Origin: Pelecanus crispus
Lineage: Eukaryota > Chordata > Aves > Pelecaniformes > Pelecanidae
Direction: 5' to 3'
NCBI RefSeq assembly: GCF_030463565.1
Contig: NC_134654.1
Span: 15,702,202 to 15,766,201 of the forward strand
DNA length: 64,000 nt
Under the pieces are notes generated by a model. It was not told the DNA's origin and made no database searches. It worked only from the letters and a program-made list of their open reading frames with translations. The translations under genes and the position numbers were made by a program. Positions 60,501-64,000 of the stretch are shown in pieces (the stretch's first letter is position 1; every line of letters starts with the position of its first letter).

Positions 60501-62528
60501 AATGAATGTGTTGCTGGTAACATAGGTAAGGAAATGTGCTTGCTTACAAGTTTGAAGCTAACAGCATCCCTTTAAATAAGGAAATAACATTTGCTGAGAG
60601 GAGAAAGGTATCTGGAAAGCCCTGTACAGCAACGCAGTGTAGCAGCTAACACTACTCTGTTTCAAGTGCTATTAATATTCTCCACGGACCGGCTTCAAAA
60701 AATCTCTCACTTAGAAAAAGAAATTCTTTAAAAAATATGCAACCTGTGATCATCTATCCTAGCAGTGCACTGTGACCATTTGTACAATAGAAAAGTGGTG
60801 CTTTAAATAGTGAGTTGAAAGCTACTGCCACGTGCTTTATACAGCATGCAACAATGCCAGGAACTGGAGACACAGCAGGGGCTGCAGAGCCTCCTCTGAC
60901 AGCTCCAGCATCCCACAGGAGCCATGGCCAGGCTGCCCACAGGCCCCTCGCGCCAGACCTCCTCCCCAGCTGCTGTATCTCTCATGTGCTGTCCTTCCAG
61001 TAACACAAATATTAAATACGTTCAGTCTGTAAATAGTTTAACAATCTTTGTCAGCAACAATATTTACTTTGGCAAAACCAGAATTGCAAAGAAGTAGAAA
61101 TGTCCATCAAACAGTCTGCAGTAAGTTCTTTGGTAGAAGCCAAGAAGTGAAGCAAAGGCTCCTTCTCGCTAGAGCCTGAGGAAGTATATTGCACAGAGAC
61201 TCATAGGAGAAATGCTGGTGACTTTAAACAGGAGGCATCACTGCAGGAGAGGATCCATCTCTGACAGCTTCAGGAGAACTAGCTCTTCCAGGCTCAGTGA
61301 TTCACAGCTGTTCTCCAGATGGCATTGCTCTGGGCTGAGTGAACAGTGACACTGGAGTAAACTTGGGAAGAAGGGGATGACTGCTGGAGATCAAGGAGGA
61401 ATGCGAAGAAGGATGGAGGGATGGATGGCAGAGAAGTGGAGGCAACAAAAGCAGATGCTCGCACAAAACCACAGCCATGCAAGGGCCTGCTCAGCCCTGC
61501 CCCACATACAGGTCACTGACTGCCTGTTTCTGGCTCCCCCTGCTCCCAGGTCATGCAAGGTGGTGTAGATACATCCTGACTTCTGGCTGTGCAAAGGACA
61601 GCACCTCTAAAGCCTGGCTGTATTTTCCATACAATTTGCTCCTTACCTTGGACCAAAACACATCTCTTTGTCTGTACCGCGCTAGCTGGGACATGGCAGC
61701 TCCACCAGGATGCCATGTCCCCTTCAATACCTGCACCTGCAGCCTGAGCAGCTGCCTCCGATGTCCAGAGCTCTCTGCTCCAAGGTCACAGGCTTCAGCC
61801 TGATTCAGTTCAGACTGCAGCCAGGATGGCTCCTGGGCTTTCAGCCCCCCCAGGCACCATGAGGACATGACAAGGTGCCACCACAAACATGGTGGTCTCC
61901 ATCTCTTATCCACCTGGAGCAGAGCTGTGCAGGGACTGGGCAACACAGATTTGGGGGCAGGAGGAAGGAAGCAAGGTGAGCCTGGATCTACAGAGAAGTG
62001 TGCTTGTTGCCCTGTCTGGGAAGAGCCTCCCTGCTCCTACACCCGCTGGCCTGGGCATGGCCAAAATGATCCCAGCAGTGCTGCTTAAAGGGCTGGACAG
62101 GCAGGAGGGGAGTAGAGGCGGGGGCAGCAGCAGGCTCTCCTCTCCATGATTTCCTGTTGCCACCCAGGTGAAGTCTCCTCACCACACAGTTTTATCATGA
62201 GCTGCTCCAGTTCTCATGAGAGTGACTGCTAAAAATGGAGGGAAAAAAGATAAAAGAAACAAAACTAAAGTTCTTGTCAATCTAAAGAAGTGTTGTTAAA
62301 GGCACTGGTGTCCTCTGTGGGGACGTGTTGATGGAGGAAAACCAAAGTACCGGAGCTGTTGTGCTGTCAATTCGCAGTAACTGGAAATTCAAACAAGTTC
62401 ATATGCTGGGAAAATGATTCCAGTTTCCCATGGACAAGGCACATTAGCCCTGCATGTTCCCTGGCATGATAGAAACACTGTGCTGGCTGCTGCAGGCCTA
62501 CAGTATCCTGCCTCCACCACCCTCCCTT

Positions 62529-63097
62529 TCACCACTGCTGCAGGTGCAGGTCCATGCTGGTGTTTAGATTGAGATCAGCAACATCTAGGAAATCAATGTT
62601 GAAGATGCTGGGACCAGCAGGGGTGAGTGAGCCAAAGCCAGTGGCAGAGCTGGGGGGGGTGAGGTCCAGCCACTCCATCGTTTCCCATGGAGACTCAGTG
62701 AAACTCATTTGTAAACTGGATCCATCAGCAGGGGAAGGGGAGAGCTGGGTTTCCATGGGCGAGAGGGGAGTCTGTAAAATCTCCTGTGAGGTGAGCAGTT
62801 CATCTGCGGCTTTGCTGGAGAACCCCTCCATCATCCCTTCGAAGTGGGACTCTTCTCCCCCCATCTTAAGCAGGGCGATTTCACTGACCCTCCCCAGGGG
62901 GCTGTGGGCATTCAGCAGGACCTCGAGGTGAGCATCACTGCTGCCTGGACAGTGCTCGAAGGAGAGCTGGGCTGAGGAGACTTGCTCAAATGCAGTGGAT
63001 GACTTTGGGAGAGAAGTGCTGGAGTTCCCTGTAGACACTGTTATCTGAGGTACTTTCTGGAGGCAGGACCGATCTTCCTTGGCATTGGCTGGCATTT
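62529..63097 (-). CDS. MYOCD: MYOCD last coding exon: transactivation domain and C-terminus
   Basis: This terminal coding part of 569 nt ends in TGA (plus-strand TCA at 62529-62531). It encodes 188 residues from (E)MPANAKEDRSCLQKVPQ to the C-terminus DLHLQQW. It is the C-terminal transactivation domain of myocardin, the cofactor that binds SRF at CArG boxes and drives smooth-muscle and cardiac gene expression in the nucleus. Diagnostic segments are HLEVLLNAHSPLGRVSE, the acidic SFTESPWETMEWLDLTPP and SIFNIDFLDVADLNLN, all close to mammalian myocardin as remembered. The acceptor on the minus strand is CTCATTTGTTGACAG. The open frame continues upstream to an ATG at 63155, but that part is intronic. 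Confidence 0.96.
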
Positions 63098-63675
63098 CTG
63101 TCAACAAATGAGAGGGGTTTGAGGTACTCTGGCAGTATCCACCAATGCTGGGCACAGGGGCACCACTACAGCCACCCAGATGGGCTCTTGGGCATGCCTA
63201 CAAAGACCCTCTCCCTTCTCAGTCCTCTGGGTGTTGCTCACCTACCCTCCCTGTGGGAAGCCTCCTGCTTTCTGACCTTAGCTCCCCTGGTTTTGGACAC
63301 AGTCCCCAGGGCATGAGCACTGGCAGCTGTCCTCACAGGGCATGGGTTGTGCATGGGAAAGAGCACAGGCAGCACTTTGCACAGGGGACGGCACCAACAG
63401 TGCTTTATGTGGGAGATGGCACTGGCAGCACTGGGAATGGTGGGAGACACTGGGGACTCTGCATGGGGATGGTGCTGGCAATGCTGTGCACAGGGCTGCC
63501 ACCCTGCTGTCCCTTCTCTCTGCACAGTATGCATAGGCGATAACCAAGCCTTGACCACCCCACCAGGTCTGCACGTGTACGAGCTCTGCTGGGGTGCACA
63601 GAGTGCACTGAGCCCAGTGGACTGACACTGGCTTGGAGGGGAAGCCCTGGAGGGGAACAGGGAAGCAGTGCGTAC
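63098..63675 (-). other. MYOCD: MYOCD last intron
   Basis: This intron of 578 bases is bounded by a GTACGC donor and a TTGACAG acceptor. It contains a degenerate tandem repeat of about 28-29 bp units (63309-63505). Confidence 0.9.
63309..63505. repeat. Degenerate tandem repeat, about 28-29 bp unit
   Basis: Successive units on the plus strand start with TGCATGGG, TGCACAGG or ATGTGGGA and contain GGCACNGGCAGCACT-like sequence. About five to six diverged units can be followed before the pattern fades. Confidence 0.6.
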
Positions 63676-63733
63676 CTCCACTCTCAATCAGCACGTCCAG
63701 GAGCTCGTCCATCTGCTGACTTCGTGTCATCTG
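63676..63733 (-). CDS. MYOCD: MYOCD penultimate coding exon
   Basis: This exon of 58 nt encodes QMTRSQQMDELLDVLIESG and the first base of the next Glu codon (phase 1), which joins exactly to the last exon to give IESGEMPA as in mammalian myocardin. The MDELLDVLIESG segment is also conserved in the related MRTFs and lies at the start of the transactivation domain. The donor on the minus strand is GTACGC. Two acceptors three bases apart are possible (CAG before CAGATG or before ATG), so the 5' edge may be 63730 and the first Gln may be optional. Confidence 0.93.
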
Positions 63734-64000
63734 CTGCAGCAAACGACAAAGAGGAGAGTAGAGGGCGTTAGGAGGAGAGTCCCTCCAGCCACAAGCCAGG
63801 TAGGTGGCTCTAGACCCCACATATTCCTCCCATGCAGGAGAGCTGCCACTCTAACACAGGGCTGGCAGTGGCTTTCAGGTGAGCACTGCAGGGTCCTGGG
63901 ACAAGCATGGCGGATTCAGGGAGCACAGTGCCAGGTTCCTCCCACCCTGTTGCCAACCCTCTGCTTAGTGGCTACCACAGACTGCCTCTTCCCAGGGCTG
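63734..64000 (-). other. MYOCD: MYOCD intron, partial
   Basis: This is intronic sequence upstream of the penultimate exon, cut by the window end. The minus-strand approach to the acceptor is pyrimidine-rich (CTCTACTCTCCTCTTTGTC). Nothing else was recognised. The SRF-binding, SAP and leucine-zipper exons lie outside the window. Confidence 0.85.

Larger units (their letters stand above)
53516..62528. other. Intergenic region and MYOCD 3' UTR (boundary unresolved)
   Basis: The region lies between the MAP2K4 poly(A) site and the MYOCD stop codon. Its right-hand part must contain the minus-strand MYOCD 3' UTR. Possible ATTAAA signals on that strand are at 60495-60500 and 59980-59985, with no clear winner. 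It also contains an A22 run (53660), a palindrome (54335), a G-rich degenerate region (about 58000-58420) and a GAGCT pentamer repeat (59407). No CR1 or LTR was recognised, and no open frame shows a known domain. Confidence 0.7.

Noticed and set aside
1-64000. CRISPR arrays, operons, bacterial or phage genes
   Set aside because: The window is spliced vertebrate DNA with avian repeats. No regularly spaced direct repeats of CRISPR type were seen.

Overview
This is a stretch of vertebrate nuclear DNA, almost certainly from a bird. It carries many CR1 LINE fragments with the avian 3' end (GGTTGGAAGGGACC followed by ATTCTATGA repeats). It also has an avian ERVL-type solo LTR and a tRNA-Ile-headed, CR1-tailed SINE of the kind described from passerines (TguSINE1-like). 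The SINE makes a songbird or other passerine the best guess, but that is inference from one element. No bacterial, phage, operon or CRISPR feature is present.

The window holds the 3' parts of two protein-coding genes facing each other tail to tail. On the plus strand, exons 3 to 11 of MAP2K4 (MKK4/SEK1, the dual-specificity kinase that activates JNK and p38) run from 3461 to a stop codon at 50437-50439, with a 3' UTR of about 3.1 kb ending near 53515. All nine exons have GT-AG junctions and join in frame, giving residues 74-399 in human numbering with kinase motifs intact: glycine loop, Lys131, HRD Asp229, DFG 247-249, activation sites Ser257/Thr261 and the C-terminal docking segment. Exons 1 and 2 lie upstream of the window. 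On the minus strand, the last two coding exons of MYOCD (myocardin, the SRF coactivator of cardiac and smooth muscle) lie at 63676-63733 and 62529-63097 and encode the C-terminal transactivation domain.

Layout: 1-3460 intron 2 (partial); 3461-3635 exon 3; about 10.6 kb intron 3 with tRNA-like SINE candidates, an unclassified repeated segment and two CR1s; exon 4 at 14193; about 11.5 kb intron 4 with an ancient CR1, a MIR/CORE SINE, three younger CR1s, the nested SINE and the solo LTR; exons 5, 6 and 7 at 25860, 29294 and 29759; about 14 kb intron 7; exon 8 at 43856; the CR1-dense intron 8; exons 9, 10 and 11 at 45407, 49099 and 50326; MAP2K4 3' UTR; an intergenic region that includes the unresolved MYOCD 3' UTR; MYOCD.

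I found no undescribed biological system. The observations most worth a second look are the SINE inserted inside a CR1 with a 6-bp target duplication, the solo LTR with a perfect 5-bp target duplication, two small families of diverged repeats in intron 3 that I could not name, and the short convergent MAP2K4-MYOCD spacing. Repeat boundaries are by eye. Comparisons with human proteins and gene order are from memory.
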